Origin: an uncultured Synergistaceae bacterium
GTDB lineage: Bacteria > Synergistota > Synergistia > Synergistales > Dethiosulfovibrionaceae
Direction of reading: 5' to 3'
DNA length: 14,398 bases
Assembly (NCBI GenBank): GCA_902489135.1
Contig: CABTYW010000049.1
Coordinates: forward strand, 1 to 14,398
Shown: positions 1 through 7,729 of the stretch, in pieces
Layout: the number at the start of each line of letters is the position of its first letter
How positions within the stretch are numbered: the stretch's first letter is position 1
Made by a program: the position numbers and the translations under genes
Notes under the pieces: generated by a model
Told to the model about the DNA's origin: nothing
Seen by the model: only the letters and a program-made list of their open reading frames with translations
Databases searched by the model: none

Positions 1-919
1 CGCCGCCGGTCTCATTCGGCAGGCTTGTGCGGCGCCTGACGCCGACGTGCATTTTCTCGTGGGCGGAACGGGTGCTAATTTAATTTTGATTGCATCGGCC
101 CTTCGCCCCTATCAGAGCGCCCTCTGCGCCGACAGCGGCCACATCAACGTGCATGAAAGCGGCGCCATCGAAGCGGCCGGACACAAGGTGACGGCTCTTC
201 CGGGCGTGGACGGCCGTATTTCCGCCGACCAGGTGCGGCAGGCCGTGCGCGCCTACCGTGACGACGAAACGCGGGAACACAGAACCCAGCCCAAGCTGGT
301 TTACATTTCCCACCCCACGGAGTACGGCACGCTGTACAGCAAAGCGGAGCTGACGGCTCTTTCCGAAGTGTGCCGGCGGGAAAATCTTTATCTCTACATG
401 GACGGCGCGCGGCTGGGCTACGGCCTCGCCTCGCCGGAGAACGACTTGACGCTGGCGGACATCGCCCGTTTGACCGACGCGTTCTACATCGGCGGCACCA
501 AGGTGGGCGCGCTTTTCGGCGAAGCCATGGTTATCACCGGCGATGCTTTGAAAGAGGGCTTCCGTTCCATGATGAAACAGCGGGGCGGCCTGCTGGCCAA
601 AGGCCGTCTTCTGGGAATTCAGTTCGAAACGCTTTTCACCGAAAACCGCTACCTGGACATTTCCCGTCATGCCGTGGAGCTGGCCATGGAAATCCGCCAT
701 GCCTGCCGTGCCAAGGGCTGGCCTCTGCTGATGGATTCTCCAACCAATCAGCTGTTTCCCATTATCCCCGTGAACAAGCTGGAGCGGCTGTCGAAAAAAT
801 ACGTTTTCCTGAAGTGGATGAACATGAATGAGACCGACGTCGCCGTCCGCATTGCCACCAGCTGGGCGACCCGCCGTGAGGACGTCGTCGCGTTGATTGA
901 GGACATCGAAAAGGTTTAA
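1..919 (+). CDS. L-threonine aldolase (low-specificity type), 5'-truncated
   Basis: PLP-dependent enzyme of the threonine aldolase / beta-eliminating lyase family, which cleaves L-threonine (often also allo-threonine) to glycine and acetaldehyde in the cytosol. The frame is open from base 2, so the gene starts outside the window; 305 residues are present and roughly 35-40 N-terminal residues are missing compared with usual family length. An apparent GTG start at base 47 lies inside conserved sequence and is not the true start. Visible family motifs are HFLVGGTGAN, the conserved H-x2-E-x-GA segment, YISHPTEYGTLYS, DGARLGYGL, and GGTKVGALFGEA, whose lysine (codon 500-502) is the expected PLP Schiff-base residue. 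TAA stop at 917-919, followed by a strong hairpin. The next gene converges, so this is the last gene of its transcript. Substrate range (threonine versus phenylserine) cannot be read from sequence. Confidence 0.9.
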   Translation, partial: AAGLIRQACAAPDADVHFLVGGTGANLILIASALRPYQSALCADSGHINVHESGAIEAAGHKVTALPGVDGRISADQVRQAVRAYRDDETREHRTQPKLVYISHPTEYGTLYSKAELTALSEVCRRENLYLYMDGARLGYGLASPENDLTLADIARLTDAFYIGGTKVGALFGEAMVITGDALKEGFRSMMKQRGGLLAKGRLLGIQFETLFTENRYLDISRHAVELAMEIRHACRAKGWPLLMDSPTNQLFPIIPVNKLERLSKKYVFLKWMNMNETDVAVRIATSWATRREDVVALIEDIEKV

Positions 920-939
920 CTTAACGCGTGCCCAACGTA

Positions 940-981
940 AAACACGGAACCGACGGACATGGCTCCGTCGGTTCCGTGTTT
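940..981. terminator. Bidirectional terminator, perfect 18-bp stem
   Basis: Bases 940-957 and 964-981 are exact reverse complements (18 bp) around the 6-base loop CATGGC. The stem ends are A-rich on the left and T-rich on the right, so the hairpin can stop both the threonine aldolase transcript (+) and the converging secreted-protein transcript (-). It lies exactly between the two stop codons. Confidence 0.88.
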
Positions 982-1000
982 CATCTGAAAAACTCAGGCC

Positions 1001-2470
1001 TCAACGCGCGCCGCTGTCATCGAGGGCGCCGGACTCGAACAGCCGGCGGTACTCCGGCTGTCTGACGAACAGCTCGGCGTCGAGGGTGCCGTCGCCGCCG
1101 GTGACGTTGAGGACAGTGAAGGCTTTCATGGCTCTGAGAAATGTCTCGGATTTCGACTGCTCTTCGTCGTTGAGAATAAGCCCCCCGAAACGATGGAGCA
1201 GTGTCGAAAGAGCGTCGGCCAGATGTTCCGCGTCAACGTTGAGCATGATCGGCGACGGGTTCTCCAAGGGGGCCTTCATGTCGTCATGAAGGTCGGGCGT
1301 CCGCGTCAGCTCCGACGAATTTTGAAGCGCCAGCAGGACGCCGTCGCCCACGCAGCCGTAGGCCGAGAGCAGAGACCACCGTCCGGTGCGAAAGCCCTTC
1401 CAGATGCCCTCAGAGAAGTTCTCGGTGCCCGTTTTTGCCTGCTCGCTCAGCAGCTTCGTCGCGGCGTCCAGGAGAACATCGCGGACTCGGCGGTTGGCTC
1501 CGGCAAGGTGCAGATAAAGGCCGGGAAAGTTTCCCAGAAGGGTGGAAGTCGTTCCGGCGATGCCCAAGGTGATGCGCCCTTTCAGCACGTCTCTCAGGTC
1601 GTCGGAGTCCAGACCGTTGGAGTTGAGCCAGCTTCTGCATTGATCGACGATGTTCTCCCGCATTTCATCGGAAAGAGTGTTTTCCAGGCTGAAAAGTCCC
1701 AGAAGCGAACCGCTTCCCAGCAGGAGCGGCGATGTCGTTTCCTTTTTTTTGTCGCTTGAAGGAGCGGCGTCCGTGTCCCACCGGAGAGTCATTCGCAGTG
1801 AACGATCGGTGTCCCACAGCGAATATTCGGCGGCGTACGGCGGCGGCAATTGAACCGCGGAGCCGTCCCCGGACGGGGAGGGCGTCGAAGGCGCGTGTAT
1901 TGCTCCCCAGAAGTGGCGAGCGTCGAGGCGGCGCCGCGGCGTAGGGGTACTTTCGGGCACGGCGGCCATGACGGCGAGAAGGTCGCTCTCGTGGGCGCCC
2001 AGCAGAAAATATTGTTTCCCTCGTCTCATCTGCGCCAGGTATACAGTGCCCAGATCGCTTTCTTCCCTTTTGCCCAGCGGACGAAGCTCAGTGCCTTCGG
2101 GAGGCTGTCCCGGCAGCGAGAAGCTTTCGCCTTCGGCGTCGGGCATCGGCGACGACAGCTCCACCGCAAAGAGAAAATTCCTGACGGTCTTTTTGACGGT
2201 GCCGTCGAAAGTGAAGAGCGCGGCTATGTTTTCCGCCCGGTCCTGCAGCGCCCGGGTCAGGGGATCGTCGGAGGCGGCGTTGCCGCTGGCGGCCTGCTGA
2301 AGGGGTGTGGCGTTTCCCGCTTTCAGCTCCCCAATGTCGTTGATTTCAAAGGTCACATACTCTTCGTCACTGTAAAAAGGGACGATAATCTGTCGCGGCG
2401 TCAGCGCCCATGCCGACGCGGCGCATAACGTGAGAAGGAACGGCAGGCAGAGAAACGGGCGTTTGAACAT
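1001..2470 (-). CDS. Secreted protein of unknown function (489 aa)
   Basis: I do not recognise this protein. The start is a typical Sec signal peptide: basic MFKR, a hydrophobic core PFLCLPFLLTLCAASA, and a likely AWA|LTP cleavage, so the mature protein should be periplasmic or outside the inner membrane. The Cys in LTLC lacks a small residue before it, so a lipoprotein is unlikely. The mature part is mixed alpha/beta with low-complexity acidic and Pro/Ser-rich linkers (around residues 175-205 and 235-250) and a more ordered C-terminal half containing GRITLGIAGTTSTLLGNFPG and YGCVGDGVLLALQNSSEL. That pattern (a model-like beta segment then a 'G-x-GDG-hydrophobic' strand) loosely resembles DUF3352-like secreted proteins, but this is only an impression. 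The start is supported by a strong AAGGGGGA ribosome site just upstream. Monocistronic: own promoter upstream, shared terminator downstream. Confidence 0.8.
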   Translation of the reverse strand: MFKRPFLCLPFLLTLCAASAWALTPRQIIVPFYSDEEYVTFEINDIGELKAGNATPLQQAASGNAASDDPLTRALQDRAENIAALFTFDGTVKKTVRNFLFAVELSSPMPDAEGESFSLPGQPPEGTELRPLGKREESDLGTVYLAQMRRGKQYFLLGAHESDLLAVMAAVPESTPTPRRRLDARHFWGAIHAPSTPSPSGDGSAVQLPPPYAAEYSLWDTDRSLRMTLRWDTDAAPSSDKKKETTSPLLLGSGSLLGLFSLENTLSDEMRENIVDQCRSWLNSNGLDSDDLRDVLKGRITLGIAGTTSTLLGNFPGLYLHLAGANRRVRDVLLDAATKLLSEQAKTGTENFSEGIWKGFRTGRWSLLSAYGCVGDGVLLALQNSSELTRTPDLHDDMKAPLENPSPIMLNVDAEHLADALSTLLHRFGGLILNDEEQSKSETFLRAMKAFTVLNVTGGDGTLDAELFVRQPEYRRLFESGALDDSGAR

Positions 2471-2503
2471 GGAACTCCCCCTTTCTGAAATCGAAACCGG
2501 GCA

Positions 2504-2525
2504 GTCGGCGGAAAGCTCCGCCGAC
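2504..2525 (-). promoter_or_regulatory. Perfect hairpin in the 5' leader of the secreted-protein gene
   Basis: GTCGGCGGA (2504-2512) and TCCGCCGAC (2517-2525) are exact reverse complements around the tetraloop AAGC. It sits between the predicted transcription start (about 2532 on the minus strand) and the ribosome site of the gene ending at 2470, so it would form almost at the 5' end of the mRNA. It has no T-run on the minus strand, so it is not an obvious terminator. A 5' stabilising stem or protein-binding site are possible roles; both are inference. Confidence 0.5.
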
Positions 2526-2538
2526 GCCAGTTGCTTTT

Positions 2539-2566
2539 ATTTTATGATCCCTCCTCCAAATGTCAA
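2539..2566 (-). promoter_or_regulatory. Sigma-70 type promoter for the secreted-protein gene
   Basis: On the minus strand a perfect -35 TTGACA (2561-2566) is followed after 16 bases by TAAAAT (2539-2544), five of six matches to the -10 consensus. Transcription would start near 2532, giving a leader of about 60 bases before the ATG at 2470. Confidence 0.65.
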
Positions 2567-2777
2567 TGACACTACCATGTTAAGGTTTGACGGCAGCAGG
2601 CGGCGGACTTAAAATATGGCCGCTGAGGGGGGATTTTCGGGCTTTCCGATGACGAAGTTCCGACGCGGTTTGCGCCCTTTCGTCGAAAATCGTTCAGCCT
2701 CGGCGCCGTTGACTTTTGAAGGATCGACGGCGAGTTGCTTTGAATAACTTAGAATGCAGAACGGGAATGAGGAAAAA

Positions 2778-3467
2778 ATGTCATTGCTGGAAATTATCGG
2801 GCCTGTGATGATCGGCCCTTCATCGAGCCACACCGCCGGCGCCGTCCGCATCGGAATGATGGCGCGGCGCATCTGGGGTTGGGAGCGGGCACTCTCCGAA
2901 GCCCGAATTTATCTGCGCGGCTCCTTCGCCGCCACCTACTGGGGGCACGGTACCGACCTCGGTCTTGTGGCGGGACTCCTCAAAATGCAGCCCGACGACC
3001 TGCGAATTCCCGACGCCTTTGCCGTCGCCCGCCAAAGCGGACTGGATTTTTCCTTCGACTCCGAGGACGTTGACGGAGCCCATCCCAACTCGGCCCGCCT
3101 GGTCATGTCCGACGGAAGGGATCGCGTTGAGATCGTGGGCGCTTCAGTGGGCGGCGGCGCCGTGGAACTTCAGGCCGTCGACGGCTTTGCCATGAAGGCG
3201 CCCTATGGGCAGCCCGCCGTGATCGCCATGCATCACGACGTACCCGGTGTCGTTTCAAGCATTACCGGCGAATTTTACCGCCTCGGCCTCAACGTGGCGC
3301 GCATGGAGATGACGCGCAACGTGCGCGGCGGCATGGCCGTCTCGGTCTTTGTTCTCGACGGCATTGTTCCCGCCGACATGGCCCGACGCATTCAAGACCG
3401 AATTCCGCCCTGTGAGCGGGTTATCCTGCTGCTGGGCGACGACGGGCAGGAAGGAGTTTCCCAATGA
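2778..3467 (+). CDS. sdaAB: L-serine dehydratase, iron-sulfur-dependent, beta subunit
   Basis: Beta subunit (229 aa) of the two-subunit, [4Fe-4S]-dependent L-serine dehydratase that deaminates L-serine to pyruvate and ammonia in the cytosol. The N-terminus carries the family signature SLLEIIGPVMIGPSSSHTAG (GPSSSHT at residues 13-19), followed by GSFAATYWGHGTDLGLVAGLL and DVDGAHPNSARLVM. Residues from about 150 onward (PAVIAMHHDVPGVVSSITG and after) form an ACT domain, typical of the Bacillus/clostridial type subunit and usually linked to ligand binding or assembly. I chose the ATG at 2778 because GAGGA (2769-2773) precedes it at suitable distance and the protein then begins right at the conserved segment; an in-frame ATG at 2754 lacks a ribosome site. 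The stop overlaps the alpha-subunit start (ATGA), implying translational coupling. No clear promoter was found, although TAGAAT at 2750-2755 could serve as a -10 box. Confidence 0.93.
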   Translation: MSLLEIIGPVMIGPSSSHTAGAVRIGMMARRIWGWERALSEARIYLRGSFAATYWGHGTDLGLVAGLLKMQPDDLRIPDAFAVARQSGLDFSFDSEDVDGAHPNSARLVMSDGRDRVEIVGASVGGGAVELQAVDGFAMKAPYGQPAVIAMHHDVPGVVSSITGEFYRLGLNVARMEMTRNVRGGMAVSVFVLDGIVPADMARRIQDRIPPCERVILLLGDDGQEGVSQ

Positions 3468-4336
3468 GATCCATGGAAGAACTGACGGCAAAAGCGGGGG
3501 CAGGGGGCCCTCTCCCTGAAGTCATTCTCCGCCTTGACGCTCAGGAGCAGATGGTGGACGTTGAAAAACTTCGCCGTGCCATGCGAGAGCGTCTCGTCAC
3601 GCTGCGCGAGACGGTGGAGGCCGCTCTCAAAGGCCATTGGACGCCGAAAATCATCAAGGACGACATCGGCAAATTCGGTGAGGCCCGACACTGCCCCCTC
3701 TCGGGGCCGCTGGTGTGGCGCGCCAGTGAGATTGCCGTCGCTCTCGGGACCTGCAACGCCTCCATGGGGCGCATTGTGGCGGCGCCCACGGCAGGCAGCT
3801 GCGGGATTTTGCCGGGACTGCTCTTCGCATGGCAGGAGACGCGCGGCGGCACCGACGAGCAGGTGCTTGACGGTCTCATTGTGGCCGGCGGCATCGGTGA
3901 GATCGTGTCCAACCGTGCCACCCTTGCCGGAGCTTCCGGCGGGTGTCAGGCGGAGTGCGGCGTGGCTGCCGCCATGGGAGCCGCGGCGCTGTGCTTCATG
4001 GAAAACGGTTCGCCCGAAGCCTGCACCCACGCCGTGGCGTTGACGTTGAAATCCATTCTCGGCCTCGCCTGCGACCCCGTGGCGGGACTGGTGGAATCGC
4101 CCTGTGTGAAGCGCAACGGCTCCCTTGTGGCGCTGGGCGCCGTGTGCGCCGACATGGCTCTGGCGGGCATACGATCCGTCATTCCGCCCGATGAGGTTGT
4201 GGACGCCATGGGAGAGGTGGGACGCGCGCTGCCGCCGTCACTTCGCGAGACGGCGCGCGGCGGCTGTGCCGTGACTCCCACGGCCAAGGCGTTGACCAAA
4301 GCGCTTCTTGAAGGCCGCAGCAAGGCCGGTTGCTGA
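3464..4336 (+). CDS. sdaAA: L-serine dehydratase, iron-sulfur-dependent, alpha subunit
   Basis: Catalytic alpha subunit (290 aa, normal length) of L-serine dehydratase. The conserved stretch IVAAPTAGSCGILPG (residues 104-118) and GASGGCQAECG (156-166) are clear. By analogy with studied serine dehydratases, Cys165, Cys203 (in LACDP) and Cys214 (in ESPCVKRN) are the likely three ligands of the oxygen-sensitive [4Fe-4S] cluster; its open coordination site would hold the serine hydroxyl. The ATG at 3464 overlaps the beta-subunit stop and has GGAAGGAG seven or eight bases upstream; an in-frame ATG at 3473 is a less likely alternative. The gene pair forms a complete enzyme, in contrast to the fused SdaA of Escherichia coli, and fits a serine-fermenting anaerobe. 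A terminator follows 24 bases after the stop. Confidence 0.95.
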   Translation: MRSMEELTAKAGAGGPLPEVILRLDAQEQMVDVEKLRRAMRERLVTLRETVEAALKGHWTPKIIKDDIGKFGEARHCPLSGPLVWRASEIAVALGTCNASMGRIVAAPTAGSCGILPGLLFAWQETRGGTDEQVLDGLIVAGGIGEIVSNRATLAGASGGCQAECGVAAAMGAAALCFMENGSPEACTHAVALTLKSILGLACDPVAGLVESPCVKRNGSLVALGAVCADMALAGIRSVIPPDEVVDAMGEVGRALPPSLRETARGGCAVTPTAKALTKALLEGRSKAGC

Positions 4337-4359
4337 GCGGCGCGCAAAAATTTTCACTC

Positions 4360-4397
4360 AAAACGGCCCCTTCGCTCGCGGAGGGTCCCGTTTTTTT
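4360..4397 (+). terminator. Rho-independent terminator after sdaAA
   Basis: AAAACGG (4360-4366) pairs with CCGTTTT, with further imperfect GC-rich pairing inside (CCCC with GGG), followed directly by a run of seven Ts. It ends the sdaAB-sdaAA transcript and separates it from the methionine synthase pair. Confidence 0.75.
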
Positions 4398-4505
4398 AAA
4401 TGAGCCGTCGGCGTTTCGAGCCAGATGGAAAACTTGCCGCGGACGGCGCACGCGAGACGTTCCCCGGAGACACCGCACACCGGGTTTCAAAGGGAGGAAT
4501 TGCTG

Positions 4506-5174
4506 ATGGCCCCTACGACACGACAACTGGCGGATGCCCTGCGCTTTATGGGAGTTCCCGATGGTTCTGCCGAAATGGAGGAGACGGCGCGCCGCGCCTT
4601 TGACGATGTTTTACGCACGGCCCATCCGAGAAAAATCTGGCTTCGCCTGCCGCTGCGCGCGGAGGCGGGAGCGATCTTTATCGGCGACGGCATTTCCTGC
4701 CGCTCGGCCGACCTTTCCCGTCTCTTTCGGCACTGCCGGTCCTGCGTCGTCATGGCTGTGACCCTCGGCGCCGAGGTGGATCGTCGCATCAGCGCGCTCC
4801 AGCTGAAGTCCATGGTGAAGGGGTTGGCCTTTGACGCCTGCGCGTCCGTTATGGCCGACGCGCTGTGCGACGAGACGGAGCGCGACGCGGCGTGCCGGCT
4901 GAAAGCCGGCGAGTTTCTCACGCAGCGGTTCAGCCCCGGCTACGGCGACGTGCCCCTTGAATTTTCAGCGCCTCTGCTGAAAGCGATGGAGGCCGAGCGG
5001 CGCATCGGCGTGATTTTATCCGCCCGGGGCATGATGATTCCCGTCAAATCCATAACGGCGCTGGCGGGCATTTCCGACCGACGGGAGACGCGGCTGCGGT
5101 CCTGTGACGTCTGCGGCCTGGCGTCCTGTCAGTATCGAAAAGAGGGAGGCCTCTGCCATGAAAAAGGCATGTGA
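4506..5174 (+). CDS. Methionine synthase activation (AdoMet-binding) protein
   Basis: A stand-alone version (222 aa) of the C-terminal reactivation domain of cobalamin-dependent methionine synthase. In the full-length enzyme this domain binds S-adenosylmethionine and supports reductive methylation of inactive cob(II)alamin. The fold signature RFSPGYGDVPLE (R141 to D148 and on) and the later IPVKSITALAGIS are visible. The C-terminus carries four cysteines, C200-x2-C203-x4-C208-x8-C217, resembling a metal or Fe-S site that could receive electrons; that role is inference. A trans-acting partner is known from Thermotoga maritima, where a separate activation-domain protein sits next to a MetH lacking it. 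I chose ATG 4506 because AGGGAGGA (4491-4498) sits seven bases upstream; the frame stays open to 4425 but without a ribosome site. It overlaps metH by 17 bases, so the two are co-transcribed. No convincing promoter or riboswitch was seen in the 108 bases after the upstream terminator. Confidence 0.88.
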   Translation: MAPTTRQLADALRFMGVPDGSAEMEETARRAFDDVLRTAHPRKIWLRLPLRAEAGAIFIGDGISCRSADLSRLFRHCRSCVVMAVTLGAEVDRRISALQLKSMVKGLAFDACASVMADALCDETERDAACRLKAGEFLTQRFSPGYGDVPLEFSAPLLKAMEAERRIGVILSARGMMIPVKSITALAGISDRRETRLRSCDVCGLASCQYRKEGGLCHEKGM

Positions 5175-7557
5175 CCGCGTTGTGCTGCTGGACGGCGCCA
5201 TGGGGACGGTGCTTCAGAAAAAAGGCCTGAAGCTGCGCGAAATTCCGGAAAGTCTCAACATTCGATCGCCGGAAGTGATCGAGTCCGTTCACCGCGCCTA
5301 TTTCGAAGCGGGAAGCGATTTTGTCCAAACCAACACCTTTGGCGCCAATCCCTTTAAGTTGAAAGGCACGGGCTACGAAACTGAGCAGATCGTCGGCGCC
5401 GCCGTGAACGTCGCCCGCCGCGCCGCGTCGCATTTTACGGGAAAGGGCGTTCTGCTGGACATCGGTCCGTCGGGGCGGGCCATGGCGCCTGTGGGCGACG
5501 CCCAATTCGATGAAATTTACCGCTCCGTGGCGCGTCAGGTGCGCGCCGGCGCCGATCAGTGCGACGGCGTGCTTCTGGAGACTTTTACCGACTTGCTGGA
5601 AGCCAAGGCGTCGGCGCTTGCCGTCCTCGAGAACTGCCGAAAGCCGGTGTTTTTGACCATGAGTTTTCAGGAAGACGGCCGAACCTTTTTCGGCACGTCG
5701 CTGGAAGCCATGATCATGACCTTTGAGGGCTTGGGACTGTCGGGCTTGGGCCTGAACTGCTCTCTGGGTCCCCGTCAGATCGCCCCGCTGGTGAAGACTC
5801 TGACGGAGCGCTCTCGAATTCCCGTGATCGTTCAGCCCAACGCCGGAATGCCTCAGGTTTGCGACGGCGTCACTCGTTGGGACGTAACGCCCGATGAATT
5901 TGCGCTTCTGATGAAGGAGTACGCCGGTTGGGGCGTCGCTTACATGGGCGGCTGCTGCGGCACGGGGCCGGAGTTTATCGCAAAAACCGCGGCGGCGCTG
6001 GCCGACGTCACGCCGCCGCGCCGTAAAATTCGACCTCTGATTGGCATCTGCAGCGCGTCGCGGGTGGAACTCTTTGAAAAGAAACCCACGCTGATCGGTG
6101 AGGAAATCAACCCCACGGGGAAAGAGGACTTAAAGCGCGCTCTGCGCGGCGGCAACATGGAATATTTGCTGCGTCTGGCTCAGCGGCAGGAAGAGCAGGG
6201 CGCTCAGGTGCTGGACGTCAACGTGGGCCTTCCCGGAACCGACGAGCCCGCGCTGCTGACGCGAACCGTCCTAGAACTTCAGGGCACCGTCACCCTCCCT
6301 CTTCAGCTTGATTCCTCCAACGCCGAAGCTCTGAACGCGGCGGCGAGGCACTATGCGGGAAAGCCCCTCCTCAACTCGGTGAACGGCAAAGAGACCAGCC
6401 TTCAGTCCGTTCTGCCCGTGGCGAAAAAATACGGGGCCTGCGTCGTCGGCCTGACATTGGACGAGCGGGGCATTCCGCCCACTGCCCGAGGGCGCTTTGC
6501 CGTGGCGCGGAAAATTGTTCGGCGCGCCACGGCGCTGGGCATTCCTCCGGAAAACATCTTCATCGACTGTCTGACGCTGACGGCTTCATCGCAGCCCCAC
6601 ATGACCGGTGAAATGCTCCGGGCGCTGCGTTGGGTGCACGAAAAACTGGAGGTCAAAACCCTTTTGGGCGTGAGCAACGTCTCCTACGGCCTGCCCCGGC
6701 GCGCGCTGCTCAATCGCACGCTGCTGACCGCCGCTCTCGCCAACGGTCTGGATGCCGCCATTCTCAACGTCGGCGACGGGGACATTCGGGAAACGGTGGC
6801 GGCATGGCGCCTGCTCAGCGGCCAGGATCAGGGCGCCGAAGCCTATCTCGGTTTCTGCCGCGCCTGCGGGCAAGAGAAAAAGGACAGCGCGGCGCTGCAA
6901 AAATCTTCGCGCGCCCCAACCGCGGAAGATGGTCTGGCCGACGCCGTGCGATACGGCCTCAAAGAAGAAGCCCGTGCCTTCGTCCGCGAGGAACTTGCCC
7001 GACGCGCTCCGTTGGAGATCATTGAAAAATCGCTTATTCCGGTGCTGAACGCCATGGGACAGCTTTATGAGGCAAAAGAAATTTATCTGCCTCAGCTCAT
7101 CACGGCGGCGGATGCCGCAAAGGCGGCACTCGACGTGATCAAAAGCGCTCTGTCCCACGGCGACGGGAAAGAAAACGATGCCGTCAAAGTCGTCCTCGCC
7201 ACAGTCTACGGGGACGTCCACGACATCGGTAAAAACATCGTCAAAGTGGTCATCGAAAACTACAATTATGACGTCATTGATTTGGGCAAGGACGTGCCGC
7301 CGGAAAAGGTCGTTGAGGCCGTGAAGACTTCGGGCGCCCGGATCGTGGGACTCAGCGCCCTGATGACCACCACGGTGGCCAGCATGGCTGACACTGTGGC
7401 GGCGCTGCGAAAGAGCTGTCCCGACGTGAAAATTATCGTGGGCGGCGCCGTGCTGACGCCCGAGCTGGCCCGGAGAACCGGCGCCGACGTTTATGCAGGC
7501 ACGGCACTGGAAACTCTGCGCGCTTTGGAAAAATTCAAAGAAGAACTCAGGCTGTGA
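5158..7557 (+). CDS. metH: Cobalamin-dependent methionine synthase lacking the reactivation domain
   Basis: 5-methyltetrahydrofolate--homocysteine methyltransferase, cytosolic, 799 aa. Domains in order: homocysteine-binding barrel (about 1-290) with the three zinc-binding cysteines C201 (LNCS) and C266-C267 (GGCCGTGPE); pterin-binding barrel (about 310-560) beginning LIGEEINPTGKEDL; four-helix cap (about 591-680); and B12-binding Rossmann domain (about 682-799) with DVHDIG, whose H688 should be the lower axial cobalt ligand, S733-x-L735, and GGAVLTP near 762. The AdoMet-binding reactivation domain of the E. coli-type 1,200-residue enzyme is absent and is encoded by the gene just upstream. The ATG at 5158 is preceded by GAGGGAGG (5142-5149); the open frame begins earlier, but translation there would add 18 residues not typical of the family. 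No methylenetetrahydrofolate reductase gene lies beside it. Confidence 0.95.
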   Translation: MKKACDRVVLLDGAMGTVLQKKGLKLREIPESLNIRSPEVIESVHRAYFEAGSDFVQTNTFGANPFKLKGTGYETEQIVGAAVNVARRAASHFTGKGVLLDIGPSGRAMAPVGDAQFDEIYRSVARQVRAGADQCDGVLLETFTDLLEAKASALAVLENCRKPVFLTMSFQEDGRTFFGTSLEAMIMTFEGLGLSGLGLNCSLGPRQIAPLVKTLTERSRIPVIVQPNAGMPQVCDGVTRWDVTPDEFALLMKEYAGWGVAYMGGCCGTGPEFIAKTAAALADVTPPRRKIRPLIGICSASRVELFEKKPTLIGEEINPTGKEDLKRALRGGNMEYLLRLAQRQEEQGAQVLDVNVGLPGTDEPALLTRTVLELQGTVTLPLQLDSSNAEALNAAARHYAGKPLLNSVNGKETSLQSVLPVAKKYGACVVGLTLDERGIPPTARGRFAVARKIVRRATALGIPPENIFIDCLTLTASSQPHMTGEMLRALRWVHEKLEVKTLLGVSNVSYGLPRRALLNRTLLTAALANGLDAAILNVGDGDIRETVAAWRLLSGQDQGAEAYLGFCRACGQEKKDSAALQKSSRAPTAEDGLADAVRYGLKEEARAFVREELARRAPLEIIEKSLIPVLNAMGQLYEAKEIYLPQLITAADAAKAALDVIKSALSHGDGKENDAVKVVLATVYGDVHDIGKNIVKVVIENYNYDVIDLGKDVPPEKVVEAVKTSGARIVGLSALMTTTVASMADTVAALRKSCPDVKIIVGGAVLTPELARRTGADVYAGTALETLRALEKFKEELRL

Positions 7558-7636
7558 CGGCTCCCGGAGACGGGATACGTAAAACGACACGCGCCGAAGG
7601 GGCCGAAAACCGCGGGGCGCGAAGTTTTTGAAGAGA

Positions 7637-7685
7637 AAAAAAGGGCTGTCCTCTCACCGCGGTGAGAGAACAGCCCCTTTTTGCC
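7637..7685. terminator. Bidirectional terminator between metH and udp
   Basis: GGGCTGT (7643-7649) pairs with ACAGCCC (7670-7676), and inside it CTCTCAC (7651-7657) pairs with GTGAGAG (7662-7668) around a CGCG loop, with one C/A mismatch. An A-run to the left and a T-run to the right let it serve metH (+) and udp (-). A weaker GC stem (7590-7595 with 7616-7621, followed by AAGTTTTT) just upstream may be a first metH stop. Confidence 0.85.
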
Positions 7686-7729
7686 GGGAGTTTTTTGCCT
7701 GAAGCCGGCGTTTTTTTCTCAGGAACGGG

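Noticed and set aside
2754..2777. Upstream ATG for sdaAB (adds eight residues)
   Set aside because: No ribosome site before 2754, whereas GAGGA precedes 2778 and the conserved family start is at 2778; a possible -10 box even overlaps 2754.
4398..4505. Cobalamin or SAM riboswitch before the methionine synthase pair
   Set aside because: The space is only about 108 bases after the terminator and contains no B12-box or S-box-like conserved segments that I can recognise, and no second terminator or sequestering stem.
6586..7590. Minus-strand open frame (334 codons) opposite the 3' part of metH, and the plus-strand frame 7733-8764 opposite udp
   Set aside because: Both are antisense to clearly conserved genes, have no ribosome site or recognisable domain, and show shadow-type composition.
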